From contig JAQXMG010000017.1 in assembly GCA_029012525.1 (NCBI GenBank), positions 1 through 34,805 of the forward strand: DNA of 34,805 nt. The letters run 5' to 3'. Below are positions 6,124-14,164 of the stretch, one piece after another. Each line of letters starts with the position of its first letter. Positions within the stretch are counted from its first letter, which is position 1. The translations under genes were made by a program, and so were the position numbers. The DNA comes from a bacterium. GTDB taxonomy: Bacteria > Bacillota_I > Bacilli_A > RF39 > UBA660. The notes below the pieces were generated by a model, which was not told the origin of the DNA, searched no databases, and saw only the letters and a program-made list of their open reading frames with translations.

Positions 6124-8085
6124 ATGAAAAATAAAAATAATAGTAAAAATTATATATCATATGGAACATTATTTCTATTTTTAATAGGTATTTTTATCTT
6201 AGCCAACCTCTTAAATGTAGTAAAACATGAATTTTCATATGACCAATTTGTTAATTATTTAAATGAAGGAAATATAACTGAATTAAAAATAACACCAAGA
6301 GCTAATTCATCCGTTTATGAATTAACTGGAAAGCTTGATGGATATAAAAATAATGAAACGTTTAAATTAGTAGCACCACTTTCTGATTCAGTTATCTCAA
6401 GTATTTTGGAAAAGAGTGAGACACAGAATTTTAAAATAAATGTAAAACAGGATAATAGCAATATGTTTATGGCTATTATAAATACTCTCCCTATAATTAT
6501 TTTAGGAGTTGGAGCATTCTATTTTTTAAATAAACAACTAAATACTAATGGTAAATCATTTGATTTTGGAAGAAGTAAAGCAAGACTTAATTCTGATCGT
6601 GATAAAAAGACATTTAATGATGTTGCAGGATTAGTCGAAGAAAAAGAAGAAGTAAAAGAAATTATAGATTTCTTAAAAAATCCTAAAAAATTTCAAAAGC
6701 TTGGAGCAAGAATCCCTAAAGGAGTACTTTTAGTAGGTCCTCCAGGAACTGGTAAAACACTTCTTGCTAAAGCAGTTGCAGGAGAAGCTAATGTTCCTTT
6801 CTACTTTATAAGTGGTTCTGACTTTGTTGAATTATTCGTAGGGGTTGGAGCAAGTAGAGTTAGAGATATGTTTAAACAAGCTAAACAAACTGCACCATGT
6901 TTAATATTTATCGATGAAATAGATGCAGTTGGTCGTCAACGTGGAACAGGACTTGGTGGAGGACATGATGAAAGAGAACAGACATTAAACCAATTACTTA
7001 CTGAAATGGATGGGTTTGGCGCTAATGAAGGAATAATAATTATTGCAGCAACCAATAGACCAGATGTATTAGATCCAGCACTTTTAAGACCAGGAAGATT
7101 TGATAGACAAGTTACAGTTTCACTTCCAGATACTAAAGAAAGAGAAGCTATTTTAAAAGTTCATGCTAAAAACAAAGTACTTGCTAAAAACGTAACTTTA
7201 GATTATTTAGCAAAAAGAACTTCAGGTTTTTCTGGAGCAGACTTAGAGAATCTTTTAAATGAAGCTGCACTTCTTGCTGTAAGAAGAAACAAAGATGAAA
7301 TAACAATGGCTGAAATAGATGAAGCACATGATAGAGTATTAATGGGTCCTGCTAAAGTCAGCAGAAAACCAAGTATTGAAGATAAAAAAATTACTGCTTA
7401 CCATGAAGCGGGTCATGTTGTTGCAGGATTAAAGCTTGAAAAATCAAGTATAGTTCAAAAAGTAACAATAATACCTCGTGGTATGGCTGGAGGTTATACA
7501 AATATTCAAGAAGAAGAAGAAAAAATGCATACTACAAAAAGTGAACTCCTTGAAACAATTTCAACCCTTCTTGCAGGAAGAGTAACTGAACAAATTGTAT
7601 TTAATGAAATAACAACCGGAGCATCAAATGATATTGAAAGAGCAACTAAAATTGCAAGAGCTATGGTTACTGAATATGGTATGAGTGATCTAGGACCAAT
7701 TCAGTTAGAACAAAATAACTCAAGTGTCTTTTTAGGAAGAGATTATAATAAATCAAGAAATTCTTCTGATCAAGTTGCCTTTGAAATAGATCAAGAAATA
7801 AGAAAAATAATTGATAATTGTTACAAAAAAACAGAATCAATTATAAAAGAAAATATGGATTCAGTTAAATTAATTGCAGATACTTTAGTAGATAGAGAAA
7901 CTCTTACTAAAGAGCAAATCGATTATTTATTAGAACATAAAAAGTTACCTGATGAAGATTATGATGTTATGGATTTTGATAGCTTAAAATCTGCTGCTAA
8001 AGAAAAAGGTATAAAAGGATATACCAAAATGAGTCAAGAAGAACTTTTAGAAGCTTTGAAATCTTTAAACAAAGAAAATGAATAA
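6124..8085 (+). CDS. ftsH: ATP-dependent zinc metalloprotease FtsH with a Rho_N/SAP-like C-terminal tail
   Basis: 653 residues. Membrane-bound AAA+ protease for quality control of membrane proteins and regulators. Two membrane helices at about 14-31 and 115-135 flank the extracytoplasmic domain. AAA domain: Walker A GPPGTGKT (205-212), Walker B LIFIDEID (260-267), second region of homology TNRPDVLDPALLRPGRFDRQ. Zinc site HEAGH (427-431), third ligand Asp503 in SNDIERAT. The ATG at 6124 is chosen because AAGGAGG sits 7 bases upstream. Unusual: after the expected end (LLEHKKLP) a linker leads to FDSLKSAAKEKGIKGYTKMS and EELLEAL (about 618-645), which looks like a helix-extension-helix Rho_N/SAP-type domain not normally present in FtsH. 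Confidence 0.97.
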   Translation: MKNKNNSKNYISYGTLFLFLIGIFILANLLNVVKHEFSYDQFVNYLNEGNITELKITPRANSSVYELTGKLDGYKNNETFKLVAPLSDSVISSILEKSETQNFKINVKQDNSNMFMAIINTLPIIILGVGAFYFLNKQLNTNGKSFDFGRSKARLNSDRDKKTFNDVAGLVEEKEEVKEIIDFLKNPKKFQKLGARIPKGVLLVGPPGTGKTLLAKAVAGEANVPFYFISGSDFVELFVGVGASRVRDMFKQAKQTAPCLIFIDEIDAVGRQRGTGLGGGHDEREQTLNQLLTEMDGFGANEGIIIIAATNRPDVLDPALLRPGRFDRQVTVSLPDTKEREAILKVHAKNKVLAKNVTLDYLAKRTSGFSGADLENLLNEAALLAVRRNKDEITMAEIDEAHDRVLMGPAKVSRKPSIEDKKITAYHEAGHVVAGLKLEKSSIVQKVTIIPRGMAGGYTNIQEEEEKMHTTKSELLETISTLLAGRVTEQIVFNEITTGASNDIERATKIARAMVTEYGMSDLGPIQLEQNNSSVFLGRDYNKSRNSSDQVAFEIDQEIRKIIDNCYKKTESIIKENMDSVKLIADTLVDRETLTKEQIDYLLEHKKLPDEDYDVMDFDSLKSAAKEKGIKGYTKMSQEELLEALKSLNKENE

Positions 8086-8109
8086 AAGTATGATTTAATC
8101 ATACTTTTT
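8084..8109 (+). terminator. Intrinsic terminator after ftsH
   Basis: AAAAGTATGAT / TTA / ATCATACTTTTT, an 11-bp stem ending in T residues. Confidence 0.8.
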
Positions 8110-8128
8110 ATTTGAAGGGAGGATTTTT

Positions 8129-9028
8129 ATGTATCAAGATATTATAAAAGAAATATGTGATGAAAAAGATATATCATATAAATTAATTTCAAATAACTAT
8201 CTTATTATGTTACAAAAAGATAATAAAACAAAATTTATCTGGGGTCATAAATTCGATTTAAATAATCATGCAATTGGTCTTGTTTTAGATGATAAATATG
8301 CTATTTATGATATGTTAAAAAATAATGATATACCAGTTATAGAACATAGTATCATTTACAAAAATGGTAGTAAAATAAAATATGCTAAAAATTTAAACAC
8401 TAAAAAATACTATTATGATTTATTTTTAAAATATAACAAAAACATTGTTTTAAAAATTAATAATGGTAGTTGTGGTAATGGAGTATATCATATTAAAAGT
8501 TTTAATAAGTTTATTGCTATTTCAAATAAATTATTTAAAAAACACATATCTCTTAGTGTATCACCTTTTGTAAAAATAGATTGTGAATATCGCATAATTG
8601 TTTTAAAAAAACGAGTTATGTTAATCTATGGTAAAAAACCTCCAGTGGTTATTGGAGATGGTAAAACTTCATTGAAAGATTTATTGTTAGAATTTAATTA
8701 TAATTACTTTAAAAATAAAAAAGTAAAAAACTATGTTCCTAAAAAAGGTGAATTTTATAATTATAGTTTTAAATTTAATTTATCTAAAGGAGCAATAGTA
8801 ACAGAAGTAAAAGATGAAAAAGAAAAATTATTAGAAATAGTAAATGATATTATTAATAAATTAGATATTAATTTTTGTAGTATTGATATAGTAAAAACAG
8901 AAAATACTTTTAAAGTTTTAGAAATTAATAGTGGAGTTATGATAAATAAATATATTAAATTAGTTCCAAATGGTAGAAATATTGCAAAAGAAATATATAA
9001 ATGTGCTATAATGGAGATGTTTAAATAA
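8129..9028 (+). CDS. ATP-grasp ligase (cyanophycin synthetase/GshF-like)
   Basis: 299 residues. ATP-grasp enzymes activate a carboxylate with ATP and join it to an amine. Visible: the lid region DDKYAIYDMLKNNDIPV (54-70) typical of CphA/GshF/MurT-like ligases, the nucleotide-binding Lys109 followed by the loop GSCGNGV (113-119), DCEYRI (151-156), PPVVIGDGKTSLKDLL (171-186) which closely matches the CphA/GshF 'ViGDG..ti..L' motif, and the metal ligands around SIDIVKTE and LEINSGVM (264-271). No partner domain such as a Glu-Cys ligase is fused. The next gene, 16 bases on, is a GNAT acetyltransferase, so the two may act on the same amino acid or peptide; the substrate cannot be told. Confidence 0.8.
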   Translation: MYQDIIKEICDEKDISYKLISNNYLIMLQKDNKTKFIWGHKFDLNNHAIGLVLDDKYAIYDMLKNNDIPVIEHSIIYKNGSKIKYAKNLNTKKYYYDLFLKYNKNIVLKINNGSCGNGVYHIKSFNKFIAISNKLFKKHISLSVSPFVKIDCEYRIIVLKKRVMLIYGKKPPVVIGDGKTSLKDLLLEFNYNYFKNKKVKNYVPKKGEFYNYSFKFNLSKGAIVTEVKDEKEKLLEIVNDIINKLDINFCSIDIVKTENTFKVLEINSGVMINKYIKLVPNGRNIAKEIYKCAIMEMFK

Positions 9029-9044
9029 AATATTTGAGGTTGAT

Positions 9045-9479
9045 ATGGTAGAAGAAATAAAAAAAGATGAAATATATAAACTAAAAAACATATACAAGTT
9101 TGATATATATAAAATATTAAGAGATAGTTTAGGATCTGATATTGCAAATGGTAAAAAGGTTGTTTTAGCATATATAGATAATTATATAGTAAAAGGAGCA
9201 ATTACTTTAAATATAGATGATTCTTCTATTCATTTAAATAATTTAATAGTATTAAGTGAGTATAGAAAAAAAGGTATTGGAACTATTCTTGTTTCTTCTG
9301 CTATAAAATATGGTTATGAGAATAATTTTAGTAGTATAAATTTATCAGTTAGAGAAGATAATGATGCTGCTATAAAAATATATGATAATGAAGAATTTAT
9401 AGTAACTAGTGTAAAGTCTGACAATATAGGAAAATATTTTGAAATGACAAAAGATTTGGACAAGAAAAAAATAAGATAA
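9045..9479 (+). CDS. GNAT family N-acetyltransferase
   Basis: 144 residues. Transfers an acetyl group from acetyl-CoA to an amine. The CoA-binding motif A is clear: LIVLSEYRKKGIGTILVSSA with R/K-K-G-I-G at 74-79, then NLSVREDNDAAIKIYDNEEF, the usual 'N..A...Y...GF' motif B, close to the RimI type. A ribosome binding site (GAGGTTGAT) sits just upstream of the ATG. It is co-transcribed with the upstream ATP-grasp gene. Substrate unknown. Confidence 0.88.
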   Translation: MVEEIKKDEIYKLKNIYKFDIYKILRDSLGSDIANGKKVVLAYIDNYIVKGAITLNIDDSSIHLNNLIVLSEYRKKGIGTILVSSAIKYGYENNFSSINLSVREDNDAAIKIYDNEEFIVTSVKSDNIGKYFEMTKDLDKKKIR

Positions 9480-9506
9480 TTAAAATAAAATTAAAAAAAT
9501 ATTTAC

Positions 9507-9534
9507 TTGAATTTTTGTTAATTAATATTATAAT
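9507..9534 (+). promoter_or_regulatory. Promoter for the small toxin-like gene
   Basis: TTGAAT (9507-9512), 16 bases, TATAAT (9529-9534). Transcription would start near 9541, giving a 5' leader of about 60 bases before the 30-codon reading frame. Confidence 0.65.
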
Positions 9535-9566
9535 TATGCATATGAAATATCAGTTATTGAAGTGTC

Positions 9567-9596
9567 TACCTCTATTTTTTTACAAAATTGGAGGTG
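9567..9596 (+). promoter_or_regulatory. Leader hairpin hiding the ribosome binding site of the small peptide
   Basis: TACCTC (9567-9572) pairs with GAGGTG (9591-9596), the Shine-Dalgarno region, and the inner bases TA/TTTT (73-79) pair with AAAA/TTG (84-90), leaving one mismatch and a 4-base loop. Hiding the ribosome site in the leader is a known trait of type I toxin mRNAs in Bacillota. Confidence 0.6.
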
Positions 9597-9601
9597 ATGT
9601 A

Positions 9602-9694
9602 ATGAAAACAAAAACTTTTATTATAAAGTTCCTAAAACTCATTTGCATCATTTTATTGCTCCTTACTTTATTAGTATTAGTAATAAAAAAATGA
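9602..9694 (+). CDS. Putative type I toxin: 30-residue hydrophobic membrane peptide
   Basis: Thirty codons, ATG 9602 to TGA 9692-9694. The peptide begins MKTKTFIIKFLKL, continues as one Ile/Leu/Val-rich membrane helix (about residues 12-28), and ends in Lys-Lys. The ribosome binding site GGAGGTGAT is near perfect and at a normal distance. Size, basic ends and the single helix are those of TxpA/BsrG/Fst-like type I toxins, which depolarise or disturb the membrane. Its own promoter, a leader hairpin covering the ribosome site and a convergent antisense RNA at the 3' end support the call. No sequence family is recognised, so toxicity is inferred. It could instead be a small regulatory membrane peptide. 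Confidence 0.7.
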   Translation: MKTKTFIIKFLKLICIILLLLTLLVLVIKK

Positions 9695-9719
9695 CACTTA
9701 AGTCAATGACTTAAATGTC
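9685..9719 (-). terminator. Terminator of the antisense RNA
   Basis: On the minus strand GACATTTAAGTCA pairs with TGACTTAAGTGTC (13 pairs counting one G-U) and is followed by A and seven T. On the plus strand the same DNA has a C-A mismatch and no T run, so the signal is directed to the minus strand. Confidence 0.75.
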
Positions 9720-9797
9720 TTCAAAAACAATTTTGGTAGACATTCAATATAGCAAAATTGAATATTCCCTATTTAATATATACAAGAAATCCTTGAT
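9685..9797 (-). ncRNA. Putative antisense antitoxin RNA
   Basis: Predicted minus-strand transcript of about 113 bases, from a start near 9797 to the T run at 9691-9685. It is bounded by a strong minus-strand promoter (9804-9832) and a strong minus-strand terminator (9685-9719), and overlaps the 3' end of the toxin-like reading frame and its downstream mRNA. Internal inverted repeats would fold it into several hairpins: AATGTCT...AGACATT (9714-9744) with an inner CAAAA/TTTTG, ATTCAAT...ATTGAAT (9742-9763) and CAAG...CTTG near its 5' end. No protein-coding frame is evident within it. This 3'-overlapping layout is that of txpA/ratA and bsrG/SR4. Confidence 0.65.
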
Positions 9798-9840
9798 GTA
9801 TACATAATAACATAAAAATAGAAATTTATCAAGGGTTTTA
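9787..9840 (+). terminator. Long-loop hairpin, possible terminator of the toxin mRNA
   Basis: AAATCCTTGAT (9787-9797) pairs with ATCAAGGGTTT (9828-9838), one G-U, followed by only a short T stretch. The 30-base loop contains the -10 box and spacer of the minus-strand promoter. Termination would be inefficient, so some transcripts may continue into dusB. Confidence 0.35.
9804..9832 (-). promoter_or_regulatory. Promoter of the antisense RNA
   Basis: Read on the minus strand: TTGATA (9832-9827), 17 bases, TATTAT (9809-9804) with TGT directly before it (extended -10). It is among the best promoters in the window and points toward the toxin-like gene. Confidence 0.7.
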
Positions 9841-9857
9841 TAAATGGAGGTATTAAA

Positions 9858-10841
9858 GTGAGCATAAAAATTGGAAATGTAAAAATAAATGGAAAAACTG
9901 TTATGGCACCTATGGCTGGTATATCAAATAGTGCTTATAGAACAATATGTAAAAGTATGGGTTGCTCATTAATTTATGCAGAAATGGTAAGCGATAAAGC
10001 AATTTATTATAATAATGCTAAAACAATAGATATGTTATATATGACAGATTATGAAAGACCAATAGCTCAACAAATATTTGGTAGTGATGAAAAATCTTTC
10101 GTTGAAGCTGCAAAATATATTGAAAAAGTAATGAAACCAGATATTATTGATATAAATATGGGTTGTCCTGTTCCAAAAATAGCTATAAGATCTCAAGCAG
10201 GAAGTGCTCTTTTAAAAGATCCCCAAAAAATAAAAGAAATAGTATCAAGTGTTGTAAAAAGTGTTAGTTGTCCTGTTACAGTTAAAATAAGAAGTGGTTG
10301 GGATAGCAATAGTATTAATGCAGTAGAAGTTGCCAAAATAGTTGAAGAAGCAGGAGCAAGTGCTATAACAATTCATCCAAGAACAAGGGCACAAGGTTAT
10401 TCAGGAAATGCTGATTGGAATATTATAAAACAAGTAAAAGAAGCAGTAAAAATTCCAGTAATTGGTAATGGTGATATAAAAAGTTGTTTTGATGCTAAAA
10501 AAATGATAGATGAAACAGGATGCGATTTAGTTATGGTAGGAAGAGCATGTCTTGGTAATCCTTGGATATTTAAAGAAATAAATGCCTATTTAGAAGATGG
10601 TACTATAATAGATAAACCAACACCTATAGAAAAAATAGATATGTGTCTAAAACATTTTAATTTATTACTTGAAACGCAAAACAAAAAACAAGCAGTACTT
10701 GAAATTAGAAGTCATATTGCTTGGTATTTAAAAGGAATTGAAGGATCAAAAGAAATAAAAGATAAAATATTTAAAACCAAAGATGAAGAAGAAATAAAAA
10801 ACATTTTATATGATTTTAAAAAATTAATTAGTAAAAATTGA
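9858..10841 (+). CDS. dusB: tRNA-dihydrouridine synthase DusB
   Basis: 327 residues, GTG start with GGAGG 7 bases upstream. Flavoenzyme that reduces uridines in the tRNA D-loop. FMN-barrel motifs: VMAPMAGISNSAYR (15-28), DIINMGCPVPK-type loop with the expected catalytic Cys103, AGSALLKDP, VKIRSGWD, the FMN-contacting IHPRTRAQGYSGNADW, IPVIGNGDI and MVGRACLGNPWIF. dusB directly before lysS is the Bacillus order. No good promoter of its own is visible, so it may depend on read-through from the small-peptide locus. Confidence 0.96.
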   Translation: MSIKIGNVKINGKTVMAPMAGISNSAYRTICKSMGCSLIYAEMVSDKAIYYNNAKTIDMLYMTDYERPIAQQIFGSDEKSFVEAAKYIEKVMKPDIIDINMGCPVPKIAIRSQAGSALLKDPQKIKEIVSSVVKSVSCPVTVKIRSGWDSNSINAVEVAKIVEEAGASAITIHPRTRAQGYSGNADWNIIKQVKEAVKIPVIGNGDIKSCFDAKKMIDETGCDLVMVGRACLGNPWIFKEINAYLEDGTIIDKPTPIEKIDMCLKHFNLLLETQNKKQAVLEIRSHIAWYLKGIEGSKEIKDKIFKTKDEEEIKNILYDFKKLISKN

Positions 10842-11019
10842 AAGTGTTTACCAATATAAGTGGGGTTTCCGATTTAATAAAAAATGATATTTACGATGAA
10901 AAAAATTGTTTATAAATATATATTGTAAGTATGAATAGTTAGTAATATGAGCACTAATAAATAAAATTATTAAAAAATATTTTAATAACTTTAATTTAAC
11001 AATATTTTTTAAAAATGTT

Positions 11020-11047
11020 ATGACTTTTTAACAATTTGTGTTAAAAT
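11020..11047 (+). promoter_or_regulatory. Promoter for lysS
   Basis: ATGACT (11020-11025), 16 bases, TAAAAT (11042-11047), preceded by TGT (extended -10). Confidence 0.55.
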
Positions 11048-11074
11048 ATACCTATAAAAAGGAAGTGTTAATTT

Positions 11075-12559
11075 ATGAGAGAAATTACAGAACAAGAACA
11101 AGTAAGACGTGATAAGTTAAAAGAAATAAAAAATCCTTATCCAGAAAGATATGAAGTAAATTATAGTTTAAAAGAAGCAAGTAAATTAGAAGATGGTACA
11201 ACTGATGTAAAAGTCGCAGGTCGTATTGTTTTAATGAGAAAAATGGGTAAATTATCATTTTTAACTATTCAAGATATTGAAGGTAGAATTCAAGCATGTA
11301 TGAAATTAGATTTGCTTGGTGAAGAAAAATATCAAGAATTTAAACATAATTTTGATCTTGGGGACTTTATTGGTATAAATGGTGAAGTATTTACAACTCA
11401 AACTGGTGAAAAAACAATAAGAGTTCATGATTTTACATTTTTAGGTAAGGCTTTAAAGCCTCTTCCTGAAAAATTTCATGGTTTGGTAGATCAAGAAACT
11501 ATTTATAGAAATAGGTATATTGATTTGATAACAAGTGAAGAATCAAGACGTAAGTTTTTATTTAGGTCAGCATTTATAAGAGAACTTAGGAACTATTTAA
11601 ATAGTATCGGTTATATTGAAATTGAAACACCTATTTTAAATAATAAACCAAGTGGAGCAACAGCAAGACCTTTTGTTACTCATCATAATGCTTTAGATAT
11701 TGATTTGTATTTAAGAATAGCTCCTGAAACATATCTTAAAAGAGCAGTTGTTGGTGGTTTTACTAAAGTATTTGAAATTGCAAGATGCTTTAGAAATGAA
11801 GGAATGGATTCATCTCACTTACAGGATTTTACTATGATCGAAGGATATGGTGCTTATTTAAATTATGAAGATAATATGAAATTATTAAAGGATATGCTTC
11901 AGACAATTATTTATAAAATGTTTGGAACATTAAATGTTATGGTTGGGGATAAAGAAGTAGATTTATCTGGAGATTGGGAAGTTGTTTCATTTAGAGATTT
12001 AATTTTAAGATATTCTGATATTGATATTGATGTTTATAATACTAAAGAAAAATTACTTGATAAAATAAAAGAAGAAAAACTTGAAATTGATAGTGAAACA
12101 CCTCTTGAAGATTTGGGATATGGTAATTTAGTAGATCAATTATATAAGAAAGTTGCAAGATGTCATATCGTAAAACCTATTTATTTAACTAAACATCCAA
12201 TTAGTTTATCACCACTTGCTAGAGCAAATGATGAAAATCCAAATATTACAGATAGATTCCAACTTGTTATAAATGGTGCTGAAATAATTAACGCTTATTC
12301 TGAATTGGTTGATCCAATTGAACAAGAAAAAAGATTGCTTGAGCAAGCTAAGTTAAAAGAAGCTGGAGATGCTGAAGCTATGCCAATGGATTATGATTAT
12401 ATCGATGCTATGAGTTATGGTATGCCACCTATATCAGGTTGGGGTATGGGAATAGACAGAATAGTTCAACTTTTAACAAATAGTGAAAACATTAAAGATT
12501 GTGTTATGTTCCCACTTATGAAACCATTAAATGAGAATAAAACAACAGAAAATGAATAA
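11075..12559 (+). CDS. lysS: Lysyl-tRNA synthetase, class II
   Basis: 494 residues, normal length. Charges tRNA(Lys). N-terminal OB-fold anticodon-binding domain (about 45-130, VAGRIVLMRKMGKLSFLTIQ), then the class II core: motif 1 around YIEIETPILNNKPSGATARP (180-199), motif 2 FEIARCFRNEGMDSSHLQDF (233-252), and motif 3 GWGMGIDRIVQLLT near the C-terminus. AAGGAAG lies upstream of the ATG. Follows dusB as in Bacillus; has its own promoter and terminator. Confidence 0.98.
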   Translation: MREITEQEQVRRDKLKEIKNPYPERYEVNYSLKEASKLEDGTTDVKVAGRIVLMRKMGKLSFLTIQDIEGRIQACMKLDLLGEEKYQEFKHNFDLGDFIGINGEVFTTQTGEKTIRVHDFTFLGKALKPLPEKFHGLVDQETIYRNRYIDLITSEESRRKFLFRSAFIRELRNYLNSIGYIEIETPILNNKPSGATARPFVTHHNALDIDLYLRIAPETYLKRAVVGGFTKVFEIARCFRNEGMDSSHLQDFTMIEGYGAYLNYEDNMKLLKDMLQTIIYKMFGTLNVMVGDKEVDLSGDWEVVSFRDLILRYSDIDIDVYNTKEKLLDKIKEEKLEIDSETPLEDLGYGNLVDQLYKKVARCHIVKPIYLTKHPISLSPLARANDENPNITDRFQLVINGAEIINAYSELVDPIEQEKRLLEQAKLKEAGDAEAMPMDYDYIDAMSYGMPPISGWGMGIDRIVQLLTNSENIKDCVMFPLMKPLNENKTTENE

Positions 12560-12570
12560 AATATAACAAA

Positions 12571-12595
12571 AGAAGTGCAAAAATGCACTTTTTTC
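12571..12595 (+). terminator. Intrinsic terminator after lysS
   Basis: AAGTGCA / AAAA / TGCACTT stem followed by T residues. Confidence 0.9.
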
Positions 12596-12644
12596 TTTAT
12601 TTTTTATATAAAAAGTGTAATAATTAAATATAGGAGGTAAAAAA

Positions 12645-14054
12645 ATGAAAAAACATGATTTATTTAAAATACTTGGGATAGTAATTTTAGTATATGTTGT
12701 ATTAACATGGATTTTTGATGCATCACATTATTCAGGATTTTTACAAGTAGTAGGTAAAGAAGAAGTTGGTCTAGGTTATCTAATTAATGTGCCAATTCAA
12801 ACACTAGGTTATTTTTCTTATTTATTTGTATTTATCTTAGCAATTGGAGCATTCTATGAACTTTTAAATGCCACTGGATTATACAGAAAAACATTGGATG
12901 CTATTGTTAAAAAGATTAAAAAACATAAACAAATTGCTTTAATAACTATTACTGTATTAATTGCTGTAATTTCATCAGTCACAGGACTTGAAGTTGGAAT
13001 GCTATTTATATTCCCATTTGTTATATCTTTAATAATTTTATTAGGATATGATAAACTAACAGCACTTGCTGCAACTGTTGGAGCAACACTTGTTGGTATG
13101 ATGGGCTCAACTTATTCTTATAATTCATATGGTATTGTAAACAGCATTTTAGGTACAACTTATAATGATGGTATAGTTGTAAAACTAATTTTATTAGTTT
13201 TAGGAATACTACTTTTAGTAGGATTTATGTTACTACATATTAGAAAACAAAAGAATCAAAAAGATGTTAACAAAGAAGCATTAGAACTAGTACCTGAAAA
13301 AGGAGAAACAAGAAAAGGAGTTTGTAAACATATTTGGCCAATTATAACTATTCTTGCTGTTATATTTGTAGTATTAATGGTTGGAACAATTAATTGGGCT
13401 AATGTTTATGAAATTGATTTCTTTGATAAAGCTCTAGAAAAAATTAATGAAACTACAATTTTTGGATATCCATTATTTGATAATTTATTAAGTGGAATAA
13501 CTGCATTTGGTTCTTGGAATGGACCTAGTAAGTTCATTTATTTTACTGGAACAATTCTTATTTTTAGCATTGTAATTGCTATAGTATATAAAATTGGTTT
13601 AAATAAATACTTAGAAACAATAGCAAGTGGTGCTAAAAAGAACTTAAAATCAGCAGTAATTATGGTACTTGCTTATGTAGTATTAGTTATTGTTAGTTCA
13701 TTCCCAGTATTCTTGACAATTACTCAAAAAGTTACTGGTGAAACATTTAATGTTGCAACTACTGGTATAATGAATTTATTCGGTAGTGCCCTTTATGTTG
13801 ATATTTATTACTATCCACAATATGTGTTAGAATATTTTGCATCATTTAAAGATGTTAATCCAAATGTTTTAAGTGTTTTATTTGTAAGTATATATAGTGT
13901 TGCAATGCTTATAGCTCCAACAAGTATATTACTTATTACAACATTACAAAATACAGATACAAAATATGTTGATTGGGTTAAATTTATTTGGAAATTATTC
14001 TTAGCACTATTACTTGTAGTATTTATTGTGTTGTTAGTATATTTCTTAATTTAA
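12645..14054 (+). CDS. YfcC-like multi-helix carrier (DcuC/ArcD-type superfamily)
   Basis: 469 residues with about ten to twelve hydrophobic helices. The segment ILAIGAFYELLNATGLYRKT (about 65-85) fits the 'IGgFyGvLnkTGaY' signature of YfcC proteins, and the paired SVTGLEVGMLFIFPF and TLVGMMGSTYSYNSYGIVNS hairpin-like stretches (around 110-165) are the substrate-binding type of this superfamily. Members move C4-dicarboxylates, short-chain acids or basic amino acids; the substrate cannot be told here. Strong ribosome binding site TAGGAGG and a terminator on each side make it a single-gene unit inserted between lysS and clpC, where ctsR-mcsA-mcsB would be expected in Bacillus. Confidence 0.82.
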   Translation: MKKHDLFKILGIVILVYVVLTWIFDASHYSGFLQVVGKEEVGLGYLINVPIQTLGYFSYLFVFILAIGAFYELLNATGLYRKTLDAIVKKIKKHKQIALITITVLIAVISSVTGLEVGMLFIFPFVISLIILLGYDKLTALAATVGATLVGMMGSTYSYNSYGIVNSILGTTYNDGIVVKLILLVLGILLLVGFMLLHIRKQKNQKDVNKEALELVPEKGETRKGVCKHIWPIITILAVIFVVLMVGTINWANVYEIDFFDKALEKINETTIFGYPLFDNLLSGITAFGSWNGPSKFIYFTGTILIFSIVIAIVYKIGLNKYLETIASGAKKNLKSAVIMVLAYVVLVIVSSFPVFLTITQKVTGETFNVATTGIMNLFGSALYVDIYYYPQYVLEYFASFKDVNPNVLSVLFVSIYSVAMLIAPTSILLITTLQNTDTKYVDWVKFIWKLFLALLLVVFIVLLVYFLI

Positions 14055-14056
14055 TA

Positions 14057-14083
14057 AAAAGATGCCTTATGGTGTCTTTTTTT
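14057..14083 (+). terminator. Intrinsic terminator after the carrier gene
   Basis: AAAAGATGCC / TTAT / GGTGTCTTTT with two G-U pairs, followed by T residues. Confidence 0.85.
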
Positions 14084-14164
14084 ATTGCTTTTTGTTTTTT
14101 GCTTTTTGACTAGAAAATAAATTTTTTAATCATTATAAACATAGAATATTAAAGGAGGATATTT

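Noticed and set aside
8761..9201. Minus-strand open frame of 146 codons opposite the ATP-grasp and GNAT genes
   Set aside because: Shadow of two well-supported plus-strand genes; Leu/Ile/Phe-rich composition is what the complement of AT-rich codons gives, and there is no ribosome site.
10967..10988. AT-only hairpin TTATTAAAA/TTTTAATAA after dusB
   Set aside because: No T run follows and such pairing is frequent by chance at this base composition; not strong enough to call a terminator.
14084..14164. CtsR operator before clpC (TTTTTGACT present)
   Set aside because: Only one half-site is seen, and the second heptad of the direct repeat is missing.
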